Assembly: GCF_013155375.1 (NCBI RefSeq)
Contig: NZ_JABJQY010000003.1
Location: 1 to 35,882 of the forward strand
Source of the DNA: Nocardioides sp. zg-1308
Lineage (GTDB): Bacteria > Actinomycetota > Actinomycetes > Propionibacteriales > Nocardioidaceae
DNA length: 35,882 nucleotides
Direction of reading: 5' to 3'
Below the pieces are notes generated by a model that was given only the letters and a program-made list of their open reading frames with translations, was not told the DNA's origin and did no database searches. Position 1 is the first letter of the stretch. Every line of letters begins with the position of its first letter. This document shows positions 19,101 to 26,391 of this stretch, in pieces. The translations under genes and the position numbers were made by a program.

Positions 19101-19274
19101 ATGGCGTGGGAGCCGCTCGTGGCGCTCGCGGACGCAGCGGTGCCGGGGCGGGTCGACCGGCTCCTCGAGGAGCAGGCCGACCGCCCCGGCTTCGACCTGC
19201 TTCCCGCGGCGGCGGAGGTCGTCGGCCGGCTGCGCCGCACGTGGCGGCGGCCGCCGGTCACATCTTCCGGTTGA
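16125..19274 (+). CDS. AfsR/BTAD-type transcriptional regulator with NB-ARC-like ATPase
   Basis: The 1049-residue protein has an OmpR-like winged-helix DNA-binding domain (about 5-90, [27 protein letters not shown]), a bacterial transcriptional activator domain (about 95-245, ending [16 protein letters not shown]), and an AAA/NB-ARC-like ATPase with Walker A GPGGIGKT at 275-282 and Walker B LLVLDN near Asp357. Helical repeat sequence of TPR type follows from about 560 to the end. Such proteins switch genes in response to ATP/ADP state and bound partners; targets cannot be read from sequence. No LuxR-type helix-turn-helix is seen at the C-terminus. The start is translationally coupled to xerD (ATGA). 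The 3' end overlaps the convergent ABC permease gene by 17 bases. Confidence 0.85.
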   Translation: MTIPAPRLRLLDGVSWDGVALPGDRVGALLAVLASDPAGASDGRLVAEIWPDAEPQHPAKALQVLVSRTRSASSADVIQRVDGGYRLGLSDDEVDVRAQAAALASARTALAAGDADTALRLASEAAAVAVGVPDDGPLAEVRLAAAQRRTTARDVAALAASRLGRHAEAHDGLVAAHERRPDDTDVLVALLRSEAATAGPAAALTRYEDYRADLADRLGVDPDPALQRLHAELLAADEPVRTGLRYDGAGLLGREQDLASLRAALATSRLVTVLGPGGIGKTSIAQVLARESTLARVHVVELVGVGAGDDVVAAVGAALGVRGSVTPRLALSPAQQADVRGRIAQELDAGPALLVLDNCEHVLEPVAALVAFLLATTRDLRVLATSRAPLRLAAERAVPLTQLSTVDAEELFVRRASATRPGTVLDPAAVRSVVQRLDGLPLAVELAAARVRTMSVSEVAAALEDRFATLRTRDRSMPDRHRTLEAVIAWSWDLLGERERRALAHLSVFQDGFDRSTALAVLGADGPDVVEELVEQSLLVVGEAGSGVRFRALETIREFAADQLVRTGEQDAAVAAQRRWAVGVAARSQDLVLADDQVAMVDALVREQNNLTDVLRQALDVGDRELVARLVSLLGSLWTVTGDQPRIFAVCDAAAELMAGWEVPPGLHRYAEEAGGVLMIHLGWMPAADLSGLRGLLVQRDTPTGPWGLIAHTVHVVDTPVDVGTRMAEVAARQERPAMAGALLMWAAIVAENAGDVAAARSYATGALAAGPLPPYLMASVHAELSQLSMAVGDHHGAAHHAEVAWPLLRLVHSMTDAYSLRMATAISPLLDGDLDRAERLLEGIGPPDGEHSQMGARLTWQVAQAELALARGHHAEAIRRYDAIVRMVSESEPGAANPWLMLAGSAALVTHARFGTREQDPRADELRDLLVGTGAGLPDGALWFTDLPLNGVLMVALAAWILRFGEADQHEDATLLLATAHRWAYNRSIPVMAWEPLVALADAAVPGRVDRLLEEQADRPGFDLLPAAAEVVGRLRRTWRRPPVTSSG

Positions 19275-20076
19275 ACGCCCGCACCGACAGCGGCGCGAAG
19301 ACGGCGATGATCACGCCGCACCCGAGCAGGGCCCACCCGACGGCGGCGGTGACCGCCCCCTCGTTGGCGAGGTCGCGGATGGCGGTGATCACCAGGGAGA
19401 CCGGGTTGACCTCGGCGAAGGTCTGCAGCGGCTCGGGCATCGTGTCGGTCGGGACGAAGGCGTTGGACAGGAACGTCAGCGGGAACATCACCAGCAGCGA
19501 GATGCCCTGCACACCGGCGGCGTTGCGGCCCACGATGCCGAACAGCGTGAAGATCCACGCCAGCGACCACCCGGCCAGCATCGCGAGCAGCACGGCGGCG
19601 GCGACGCCCAGGACACCTCCACCGGGTCGGTAGCCGATGGCGATGCCCACCGCGAACGTCAGCACCGAGGCGATGAAGTAGCGCAGGAGGTCGGCGACCA
19701 TCGGACCGGCGAGGGGCGCGATCCGTGAGATCGGCAGCACCTTGAACCGGTCGAAGACGCCGGTGTCCATGTCCTGCCGCAGCTGGACGCCGGTCGCGAC
19801 GCACGCCGTCAGCACGGTCTGGCCGATGAGGCCGGTGATGATGAGGGGCAGGTAGCTCTGCACGTCACCGGACACGGCGCCGCCGAAGATGTAGGCGAAC
19901 ATGGCCGTGAAGACGAGCGGCTGGATCGTGACGTCGAACATCACCTCCATGCTGCGCCGCATCTTCATGGCGGCCCGCCAGGCGAGGGTCCAGACCTGGC
20001 TGAGGGTGTCGGAGACGCTGACGTGGTCGGGGCGGCCCGCCAGGTCGGCGGGGTCGGTCATCGGCACGGTGCTCAT
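19258..20076 (-). CDS. ABC-2 type transporter permease, DrrB-like
   Basis: The 272-residue protein has about six hydrophobic membrane segments, including FTAMFAYIFGGAV, LIITGLIGQTVL, FAVGIAIGY and GVLGVAAAVLLAML, and the MVMFPLTF/FVPTDTMPEPLQTFAEVNP pattern typical of the DrrB (daunorubicin resistance) permease family. It probably pairs with the upstream ATPase to export a lipid or hydrophobic compound. The ATG start overlaps the ATPase stop as ATGA on the minus strand. The substrate is unknown. The stop lies inside the end of the BTAD regulator gene. Confidence 0.9.
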   Translation of the reverse strand: MSTVPMTDPADLAGRPDHVSVSDTLSQVWTLAWRAAMKMRRSMEVMFDVTIQPLVFTAMFAYIFGGAVSGDVQSYLPLIITGLIGQTVLTACVATGVQLRQDMDTGVFDRFKVLPISRIAPLAGPMVADLLRYFIASVLTFAVGIAIGYRPGGGVLGVAAAVLLAMLAGWSLAWIFTLFGIVGRNAAGVQGISLLVMFPLTFLSNAFVPTDTMPEPLQTFAEVNPVSLVITAIRDLANEGAVTAAVGWALLGCGVIIAVFAPLSVRAFNRKM

Positions 20077-21128
20077 CGCGTGGCCTCCATCTGGTGGGTG
20101 CGGTCGGTGGGGGTGGTCCCGGCAGCCGGCTCCTCGTCGGAGCCGTCCGGCGCCTGGGTGTCGTGACCGGTGAGGGCCAGGAAGACCTCGTCGAGCGAGG
20201 GCTTCTGGACGGTGACCGACTCGATGGTCACGTCGCGGTCGCGGAGGGCGACCAGGACGTCGACCGACTGGTCGGTGCGGGTCAGCGGCACGTTGATCCG
20301 GCGGGCCTCCGGGGTGAGGACGGCCTCCTCGCCGAGGAGGCGGCGGACCTCCTCCACCACCAGCGGGAGGTCCCCGGGGTCGGCCAGCTGCAGCTGGAGG
20401 GTGGACTGCCCGACCGACGACTTCAGCTCGTCGGCGGTGCCCTCGGCGACCTTGCGGCCGCGGTCGATCACCGCGATGCGGTCGGCGAGCTGGTCGGCCT
20501 CGTCGAGGTACTGCGTGGTGAGCAGCACGGTGCAGCCGGTGCGGACGAGGTCGCGGATGGTGTCCCACATCTGGCCGCGGGTCCGCGGGTCCAGGCCCGT
20601 GGTCGGCTCGTCGAGGAAGATCAGCGGCGGCCGGGTCAGGAGGCTGACGGCGAGGTCGAGCCGGCGCCGCATGCCGCCGGAGAACGCCGAGATCGGCTTC
20701 TTCGCGGCCTCGGTCAGGTCGAACTGCTCGAGCAGCTCGGCCCCGCGGGTCCGGGACTCGGTGCGCCCCAGCCCCTGCAGCCGGGCGAAGAGCCAGAGGT
20801 TCTCCGTGGCGGTCAGGTTCTCGTCGACGGAGGCGTACTGCCCGGTGACGCCGAGGAGGCGGCGTACGGCGTGGGGCTCGGCGCTGACGTCGCGGCCGAA
20901 CACCGTCGCCTCGCCCTCGTCGATGCGGAGGAGGGTCGCGAGCATCTGCAGCATCGTGGTCTTGCCGGCCCCGTTGGGGCCGAGGACGCCGAAGACCTCG
21001 CCGCGGTGGACCTGCAGGTCGATGCCGTCGACGGCGCGCTGGTCGCCGAACCGCTTGACGAGCCCGGAGGCGCTGACGGCCAGCTCGGGTCCGGATCCGG
21101 GGCTGTGCCCAAGGTGGTGTGTGGTCAT
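20073..21128 (-). CDS. ABC transporter ATP-binding protein, DrrA-like
   Basis: The 351-residue ATPase has Walker A GPNGAGKTT, the signature SGGMRRRLDLA, Walker B LIFLDEPTTGLDP and the H-loop region LLTTQYLDEAD. The segment QYASVDENLTATENL is characteristic of the DrrA subfamily, as is a C-terminal DUF4162-like region of about 70 residues (PSLDEVFLALTGHD). A polar tail of about 30 residues follows. It powers the DrrB-like permease downstream. ATG 21128 is preferred over an upstream in-frame start because the upstream bases fall in the divergent promoter region. The gene is divergent from the helicase across an 83-base gap that holds a 10-bp inverted repeat. Confidence 0.93.
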   Translation of the reverse strand: MTTHHLGHSPGSGPELAVSASGLVKRFGDQRAVDGIDLQVHRGEVFGVLGPNGAGKTTMLQMLATLLRIDEGEATVFGRDVSAEPHAVRRLLGVTGQYASVDENLTATENLWLFARLQGLGRTESRTRGAELLEQFDLTEAAKKPISAFSGGMRRRLDLAVSLLTRPPLIFLDEPTTGLDPRTRGQMWDTIRDLVRTGCTVLLTTQYLDEADQLADRIAVIDRGRKVAEGTADELKSSVGQSTLQLQLADPGDLPLVVEEVRRLLGEEAVLTPEARRINVPLTRTDQSVDVLVALRDRDVTIESVTVQKPSLDEVFLALTGHDTQAPDGSDEEPAAGTTPTDRTHQMEATR

Positions 21129-21149
21129 GACCCGAACACTGCGCCCGCG

Positions 21150-21191
21150 CGGTTTCACCCCGGTTGCGCGCCGGGTCGGGCGGTGAAACCG
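21150..21191. promoter_or_regulatory. Inverted repeat CGGTTTCACC / GGTGAAACCG between divergent genes
   Basis: Perfect 10-base arms at 21150-21159 and 21182-21191 are separated by 22 bases, so the half-site centres are 32 bases apart, about three helical turns. It lies between the divergent DrrA-like and helicase genes and covers the likely promoters of both. The T- and A-containing arms stand out from the surrounding GC-rich DNA. It is a candidate operator; the binding protein is unknown. Confidence 0.5.
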
Positions 21192-21211
21192 GCGGATGGT
21201 TGGATCGACGC

Positions 21212-23818
21212 ATGTCCGATCCCGCCCGCCTCGACACCCGGGTCCCCGCGGGCGCCGACCCGGACGCGGTCTACGACGCCTTCACCGGGTGGGTGGCCGA
21301 CCGCGGGCTCGAGCTCTACCCCCACCAGGACGAGGCGGTCATCGAGCTGCTCGGCGGCAACCACGTGGTCCTGGCCACTCCCACGGGCTCCGGGAAGTCG
21401 ATGGTGGCGATCGGCGCCCACGTCGCTGCGCTCGCCCGCGACGAGGTCAGCTTCTACACCGCGCCGATCAAGGCGCTGGTCAGCGAGAAGTTCTTCTCCC
21501 TCATCGAGGTCTTCGGGGCCGACAACGTCGGCATGCTCACCGGCGACGCGGCGGTCAACCCCGACGCCCCCATCATCTGCTGCACCGCAGAGGTGCTGGC
21601 CAACATCGCGCTGCGCGAGGGCCGCGGCGCCGACGTGGGCCTCGTCGTGATGGACGAGTTCCACTTCTACTCCGAGCACGACCGCGGGTGGGCCTGGCAG
21701 GTCCCGCTGCTCGAGCTGGTCGACGCCCAGTTCCTGCTGATGTCGGCGACGCTCGGCGACGTCTCGTTCTTCGTCGAGGACCTGCGGCGCCGCACGGGTC
21801 GCGAGACCGCGGTCGTCGACGACGCCGAGCGGCCGGTGCCGCTGAGCTTCCGCTGGTCGATGGAGCCGCTGGACGACACGCTCGAGGAGCTGGTGAGCAC
21901 CGGCCAGGACCCGGTCTACGTCGTCCACTTCACGCAGGCGGCGGCCGTCGAGCACGCGACCAACCTGCTGCGCCACCCGCCGAAGAAGGTCGACAAGGAC
22001 GCGATCGCCGAGCGCATCGGCGCCTTCCGGTTCGGCGCCGGCTTCGGCAAGACGCTGTCGCGGCTGGTGCGCAACGGCATCGGCGTGCACCACGCCGGGA
22101 TGCTGCCGAAGTACCGCCGGCTCGTTGAGACGCTGGCGCAGTCGGGGCTGCTGCGGGTCATCTGCGGCACCGACACCCTCGGCGTGGGCATCAACGTGCC
22201 CATCCGCACGGTGCTCTTCACCGGGCTGGCGAAGTTCGACGGCAACCGGCAGCGGGTGCTCCGCACGCGGGAGTTCCAGCAGATCGCCGGCCGCGCCGGC
22301 CGGGCCGGCTACGACACGGCCGGCTACGTCGTCGTACAGGCGCCGGAGCACGTGATCGAGAACGAGCAGGCCAAGGCCAAGTCGGCCGCGCGGCAGGCGG
22401 CGGGGAAGAAGAAGTCCAAGGCGCAGCTCAAGAAGGCGCCCGAGGGCACCGTGGTGTGGACCGAGCAGACCTTCGACAAGCTCGTCGCGGGCGTGCCCGA
22501 GCGGCTGACGAGCCGGATGAAGGTCGACAACGCGATGCTCGTCAACGTCGTGTCGCGCGAGGAGGACGCGTTCGGTGTCCTGCGCCGGCTGCTGACCGAC
22601 AACCACGAGGACCGGCGCGGGCAGCTCCGGCTGGCGCGGCGGGCGCTGCGGCTGGCCCGCTCGCTGCTGCGGACCGGGATCGTGACCCGGCTGCCCGAGG
22701 TCGACGAGCACGGTCGCCGCTTCGTGCTGACCGTCGACCTGCCCGTCGACTTCGCGCTCAACCAGCCGCTGGCGCACTTCGCCCTGGCCGCCTTCGACGT
22801 GCTCGACCCGGAGTCGGAGACCTACGGCCTCGACGTCGTCTCGGTCGTGGAGGCGGTGCTGGAGGCGCCGCGGCAGATCCTCATGGCCCAGCAGCACGCC
22901 GCGCGCGGTGAGGCGATCGGGGAGATGAAGGCCGACGGCCTGGAGTACGACGAGCGGATGGCCCTGCTCGACGAGATCACCTGGCCCCAGCCGCTGCGCG
23001 AGCTCCTCGAGGCGCTCTACCGGACCTACCAGCAGACGCACCCCTGGCTGCGCGACGACGCGCTCGGCCCCAAGTCGGTCGTGCGCGAGATGTGGGAGAA
23101 CGGGATGGGGTTCACCGACTTCGTCGGGCGCTACCAGCTGGCCCGCTCCGAGGGCCTGGTGCTGCGCTACCTCACCGACGCCTACCGGACCCTGCGCCAG
23201 ACCGTGCCGGAGACGCACCGCTCACCCGAGGTCGAGGACGTCATCGAGTGGCTGGGGGAGACGGTGCGCCAGACCGACTCCTCGCTGCTCGACGAGTGGG
23301 AGGCCCTGTCCGACCCGGACCACGCCTCCACGGCGGTCGCCCACCACGAGCCGCCGCCGCCACCCCGGCCGCTGTCCAGGCAGGAGCGACCGTTCCGGGT
23401 GATGCTCCGGAACGCCATGTGGGCCCGGGTCGACGCGGTCGCGCGCGACGATCTCGACGGGCTCGTACGCCTCGAGCGTGCCGCCGCCGACCGGACCGAC
23501 CCGCCGCGGCAGGTGGTCGTGGGCCGCTCGGTCTGGGACGCCTCGCTCGAGGACTACTACGCCGAGCACGACTCGGTGCTCACCGACGGCGACGCCCGGG
23601 GTCCCGACCTGCTGGTCGTCGGTGACGAGCGGACCGGGGAGCCGGTCGGTGCCGAGGAGGGCACGACCGCCCGGCTGCGTGACCTGCGCCAGACGATCCA
23701 CGACCCCGAGGGCCACCACGACTGGGTGATCGACGCCGTCGTCGACTGCGACGCCACCGACTCAGCCGGTGAGCTGGTGCTCGCCACGACGGCGATGAGA
23801 CGGCTCGGCGACACCTGA
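21212..23818 (+). CDS. Ski2-like DEAD/DEAH-box helicase with DUF3516-type C-terminus
   Basis: The 868-residue protein has helicase motif I ATPTGSGKS at 55-63, motif II DEFH at 148-151, motif III SAT at 178-180 and motif VI QIAGRAGRAG at 357-366, which place it in the Ski2/Mtr4/HelY-type SF2 group. A lysine-rich patch (KKKSKAQLKK, about 397-410) interrupts the region after motif VI. The rest is a long actinobacterial C-terminal region (about 480-868, DUF3516-type) without a recognised catalytic motif. It probably unwinds RNA, perhaps in RNA decay or ribosome biogenesis; this is inferred from the family. ATG 21212 is chosen at MSDPARLD; no strong ribosome site is visible (TTGGAT lies six bases before the start). 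Confidence 0.88.
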   Translation: MSDPARLDTRVPAGADPDAVYDAFTGWVADRGLELYPHQDEAVIELLGGNHVVLATPTGSGKSMVAIGAHVAALARDEVSFYTAPIKALVSEKFFSLIEVFGADNVGMLTGDAAVNPDAPIICCTAEVLANIALREGRGADVGLVVMDEFHFYSEHDRGWAWQVPLLELVDAQFLLMSATLGDVSFFVEDLRRRTGRETAVVDDAERPVPLSFRWSMEPLDDTLEELVSTGQDPVYVVHFTQAAAVEHATNLLRHPPKKVDKDAIAERIGAFRFGAGFGKTLSRLVRNGIGVHHAGMLPKYRRLVETLAQSGLLRVICGTDTLGVGINVPIRTVLFTGLAKFDGNRQRVLRTREFQQIAGRAGRAGYDTAGYVVVQAPEHVIENEQAKAKSAARQAAGKKKSKAQLKKAPEGTVVWTEQTFDKLVAGVPERLTSRMKVDNAMLVNVVSREEDAFGVLRRLLTDNHEDRRGQLRLARRALRLARSLLRTGIVTRLPEVDEHGRRFVLTVDLPVDFALNQPLAHFALAAFDVLDPESETYGLDVVSVVEAVLEAPRQILMAQQHAARGEAIGEMKADGLEYDERMALLDEITWPQPLRELLEALYRTYQQTHPWLRDDALGPKSVVREMWENGMGFTDFVGRYQLARSEGLVLRYLTDAYRTLRQTVPETHRSPEVEDVIEWLGETVRQTDSSLLDEWEALSDPDHASTAVAHHEPPPPPRPLSRQERPFRVMLRNAMWARVDAVARDDLDGLVRLERAAADRTDPPRQVVVGRSVWDASLEDYYAEHDSVLTDGDARGPDLLVVGDERTGEPVGAEEGTTARLRDLRQTIHDPEGHHDWVIDAVVDCDATDSAGELVLATTAMRRLGDT

Positions 23819-23834
23819 ACCGGCCGTCCCGGGA

Positions 23835-23895
23835 GTGCACAGGGTTGTGCACAGCCGGCCGCTGCCTGTGCAGGGGACCGGGGCCCGGTGCACAG
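23835..23895. promoter_or_regulatory. TGCA-centred repeat array upstream of parA
   Basis: GTGCACAG occurs exactly at 23835-23842, 23847-23854 and 23888-23895, and an inverted near-copy CTGTGCAG sits at 23866-23873. The TGCA centres fall at 23837.5, 23849.5, 23870.5 and 23890.5, so the last three are spaced 21 and 20 bases apart, about two helical turns. TTGTGCACA (23845-23853) is also one base off the DnaA box TTGTCCACA. The array lies just upstream of the likely parA promoter. It may be an operator or a partition-type site. Confidence 0.5.
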
Positions 23896-23930
23896 ATCGA
23901 GGACCGGCCCTGTGGGACTGGCGTCCCGTG

Positions 23931-23960
23931 TTGTGGGTTGCTCCGGGGCGGTCCTACAGT
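23931..23960 (+). promoter_or_regulatory. Probable parA operon promoter (TTGTGG-N18-TACAGT)
   Basis: TTGTGG at 23931-23936 and TACAGT at 23955-23960 are separated by 18 bases, close to the actinobacterial SigA-type consensus. Transcription would start near 23967, leaving a leader of about 90 bases before parA with a normal GAGGAG ribosome site. Confidence 0.55.
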
Positions 23961-23982
23961 CGCGCGACGCCGTTCTCGGAAC

Positions 23983-23998
23983 TGTCGACGTGTCGACA
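23983..23998. promoter_or_regulatory. Inverted repeat TGTCGAC-GT-GTCGACA in the parA leader
   Basis: Seven-base arms with a two-base centre form a 16-bp near-palindrome about 16 bases after the predicted start of transcription. It is well placed for a repressor operator. The two-base centre is too tight for a stable RNA hairpin, so a DNA site is more likely. Confidence 0.45.
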
Positions 23999-24056
23999 AA
24001 GATCGGGCCCCCCGGCGTGGTCCAATCGAAGCCCAGGACGAAGTCGAGGAGTGGAC

Positions 24057-25100
24057 ATGAGCGGTGCGGGGTTCCCCGGTTCGAACGCGGGCAGCAGTGC
24101 CTCCGAGATGCCGCCGCTCGTCCGACCTCCCCAACCCCAGCCACCCGCCCAGTCGCGTCCTTCCCCCCGAGACGAGCACACCGTGACCCAGCCCCTGCCC
24201 TTCGAACGCCCCGTCGTCGCGCCTGCCGCGCAGGCGACGGTCGAGTCCCCGGCGGAGGTGACGATCGGCCCGACGGGACGCCCGATGCCGGTCTTCCCGG
24301 AGCCCGCGGCGGTGACCGAGCACGGCGGCGCCCGCGTCGTCTCGATGTGCAACCAGAAGGGCGGGGTCGGCAAGACCACCACCACCATCAACCTGGGTGC
24401 CTCCCTCGCCGAGACCGGCCGCCGGGTGCTGCTCGTCGACTTCGACCCGCAGGGCTCGCTGTCGGTGGGGCTCGGGCTCAACCCGCACGAGATGGACCTA
24501 ACCATCTACAACCTCCTGATGGACCGCGAGACGACGCTCGACGACGTCGTGGTCCCCTCGGGCATCGAGGGCATGGACCTGCTGCCCTCCAACATCGACC
24601 TGTCGGCCGCCGAGGTGCAGCTCGTGCACGAGGTGGCGCGTGAGCAGACCCTCCAGCGGGTCCTGGCTCCCGCGCTGGCCGACTACGACATCATCCTGAT
24701 CGACTGCCAGCCCTCGCTCGGCCTGCTCACCGTCAACGCGCTCACGGCCTCCGACGGCGTGATCGTCCCGCTGGAGTGCGAGTACTTCGCGCTGCGGGGC
24801 GTGGCGCTGCTCAAGACCACGATCGACAAGGTCCGCGAGCGGCTCAACCCCAAGCTGGAGATCGACGGGGTCCTCGGCACGATGTTCGACGGGCGCACGC
24901 TCCACAGCCGCGAGGTCATGGAGCGGCTCGTCTCGGCGTGGGGGGACAAGGTGTTCCACACCGTCATCCGCCGGACGGTGAAGTTCTCCGACGCCACTGT
25001 CGCCGGCGAGCCGATCACCTCGTACGCCTCGTCGTCGACCGGCGCCGACGCCTACCGCCAGCTCGCGAGGGAGGTGCTGACCCGGTGGCCCGCCGAGTGA
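24057..25100 (+). CDS. parA: ParA/Soj-type partition ATPase
   Basis: The 347-residue protein has the deviant Walker A KGGVGKT at 101-107 with the signature lysine Lys101, motif A' (LLVDFDPQG) and motif B (IILIDCQPSLG), diagnostic of ParA-type ATPases that form ATP dimers on DNA. Residues 1-95 are an unusually long Pro/Ala/Ser-rich, probably disordered extension. It heads a coupled operon with a small RHH-like gene, scpA, scpB and rluB, and corresponds to Rv1708 in mycobacteria, distinct from the parAB pair near oriC. A role in chromosome organisation with the ScpAB condensin subunits is inferred. ATG 24057 has GAGGAG about seven bases upstream. Confidence 0.9.
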   Translation: MSGAGFPGSNAGSSASEMPPLVRPPQPQPPAQSRPSPRDEHTVTQPLPFERPVVAPAAQATVESPAEVTIGPTGRPMPVFPEPAAVTEHGGARVVSMCNQKGGVGKTTTTINLGASLAETGRRVLLVDFDPQGSLSVGLGLNPHEMDLTIYNLLMDRETTLDDVVVPSGIEGMDLLPSNIDLSAAEVQLVHEVAREQTLQRVLAPALADYDIILIDCQPSLGLLTVNALTASDGVIVPLECEYFALRGVALLKTTIDKVRERLNPKLEIDGVLGTMFDGRTLHSREVMERLVSAWGDKVFHTVIRRTVKFSDATVAGEPITSYASSSTGADAYRQLAREVLTRWPAE

Positions 25101-25465
25101 GCATGCCGGCCGCGGACGACCTGTTCCGGCCGACGACCGAAGCGACCACCGCCGCCCCGCCGGCCACCGAGCAGCGGCCGCGCCGCGTCCGCGCGGTCGC
25201 CGACGACGCCGAGGTCGCGGTCGAGGTGGTGGAGCCCACCGGGCCCAAGCGGCCCAGCGGGCGGGTGCGCCACGACGAGAAGATGACCGTCTACGTGACC
25301 GCCGACGAGCTGCTCGACATCGAGCACGCCCGGCTGACCCTGCGTCGCCACGGCCTCGCCGTGGACCGCGGCCGCCTGGTGCGGGAGGCGCTCGCGCTCG
25401 TGCTCGCCGACCTCGAGACCCAGGGCGCCGACAGCGCCCTGGTCCAGCGACTGCTGGACGAGTGA
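25085..25465 (+). CDS. Small ribbon-helix-helix-like protein between parA and scpA
   Basis: The predicted 126-residue protein has a disordered, Ala/Pro/Arg-rich first half and a C-terminal region (about 66-112) that reads as a beta strand plus two helices: KMTVYVTADELLDIEHARLT then RGRLVREALALVLADL. This is the layout of ribbon-helix-helix DNA-binding proteins, the fold of ParG/Omega-type partners of ParA. I do not recognise a named family. GTG 25085 is chosen because AGGGAGG lies ten bases upstream inside parA; GTG 25097 and ATG 25103 are alternatives. It overlaps parA, and its stop overlaps scpA as GTGA, so all three are translated together. DNA binding is inferred. Confidence 0.8.
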   Translation: MARRVSMPAADDLFRPTTEATTAAPPATEQRPRRVRAVADDAEVAVEVVEPTGPKRPSGRVRHDEKMTVYVTADELLDIEHARLTLRRHGLAVDRGRLVREALALVLADLETQGADSALVQRLLDE

Positions 25466-26391
25466 GCGCCACACCCCAGCTGGCCAGCAGCCCCGGTCCG
25501 GACCTCGCCCCCGGCGCCGGGCTCGAGCCGGGCGGCGAGACCCCGGCCTTCGCCGTACGCCTCGACAACTTCGAGGGGCCGTTCGACCTGCTGCTCGGGC
25601 TGATCGCCAAGCACAAGCTCGACATCACCGAGGTCGCGCTGTCCCAGGTCACCGACGAGTTCATCGCCCACGTGAAGAACCTCGGCGGCGCCTGGGACCT
25701 CGAGCAGACCACCTCGTTCCTGGTCGTCGCCGCGACGCTGCTCGACCTCAAGGCGGCCCGGCTGCTGCCGCAGGGCGACGTCGAGGACGAGGAGGACCTG
25801 GCGCTGCTCGAGGCCCGCGACCTGCTCTTCGCCCGGCTCATGCAGTATCGCGCGTTCAAGCAGGTCGCTTCCATCATGGAGGAGCGCCTGGCCGCGGAGT
25901 CGCGGAGCCACCCCCGCGCGGTCGGTCTGGAGGAGCGCTTCGCCACCCTCCTGCCCGAGGTGCTCATCGGGATGGGCCTCGACGAGTTCGCCCGGCTCGC
26001 GGCACGCGCGCTCGAGCCCAAGCCGGTCCTCGAGGTGTCGCTGCAGCACATCCACGCCGCCAAGGTCAGCGTCCGCGAGCAGGGCCAGATCGTGGTGGAC
26101 CGGCTGCGCCGCAGCGGCACCATGACCTTCCGGGCGCTGTGCGGCGACTCGCCCGACCGGCTCACGACCGTGGCGCGGTTCCTCTCCCTCCTCGAGCTGT
26201 TCCGCGAAGGAGCGGTGTCGTTCGACCAGGTGACCCCCCTCGGCGAGCTCACCGTCCGCTGGACCGGCGACGAGGACGGCGACGTCGAGATCACCGACGA
26301 GTTCGACGGGGCGCCCGACGCGGACGAGGATGTCCCCCTGCCGCCCGCACCCGCGGCCGGCGCAGCAGACGACCAGCAGGAGGACCAGTGA
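25462..26391 (+). CDS. scpA: Segregation and condensation protein ScpA
   Basis: The 309-residue kleisin bridges the SMC dimer and ScpB in the bacterial condensin complex. The N-terminal kleisin signature LDNFEGPFDLLLGLIAKHKL (residues 34-53) and DITEVALSQVTDEFI are clear; the middle is acidic and helical; the C-terminal winged-helix part contains the MTFRALCGDS segment. The first 30 residues and the acidic Pro/Ala tail after about 275 are extensions. The start codon overlaps the upstream stop as GTGA and the stop overlaps scpB in the same way, typical of fixed stoichiometry. The smc gene is not in the window. Confidence 0.95.
   Translation: MSATPQLASSPGPDLAPGAGLEPGGETPAFAVRLDNFEGPFDLLLGLIAKHKLDITEVALSQVTDEFIAHVKNLGGAWDLEQTTSFLVVAATLLDLKAARLLPQGDVEDEEDLALLEARDLLFARLMQYRAFKQVASIMEERLAAESRSHPRAVGLEERFATLLPEVLIGMGLDEFARLAARALEPKPVLEVSLQHIHAAKVSVREQGQIVVDRLRRSGTMTFRALCGDSPDRLTTVARFLSLLELFREGAVSFDQVTPLGELTVRWTGDEDGDVEITDEFDGAPDADEDVPLPPAPAAGAADDQQEDQ

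Noticed and set aside
19258..21237. A 659-residue frame joining the ABC permease to upstream sequence
   Set aside because: The upstream part is an out-of-frame reading of the ATP-binding gene. The permease begins at 20076 with an ATGA overlap.
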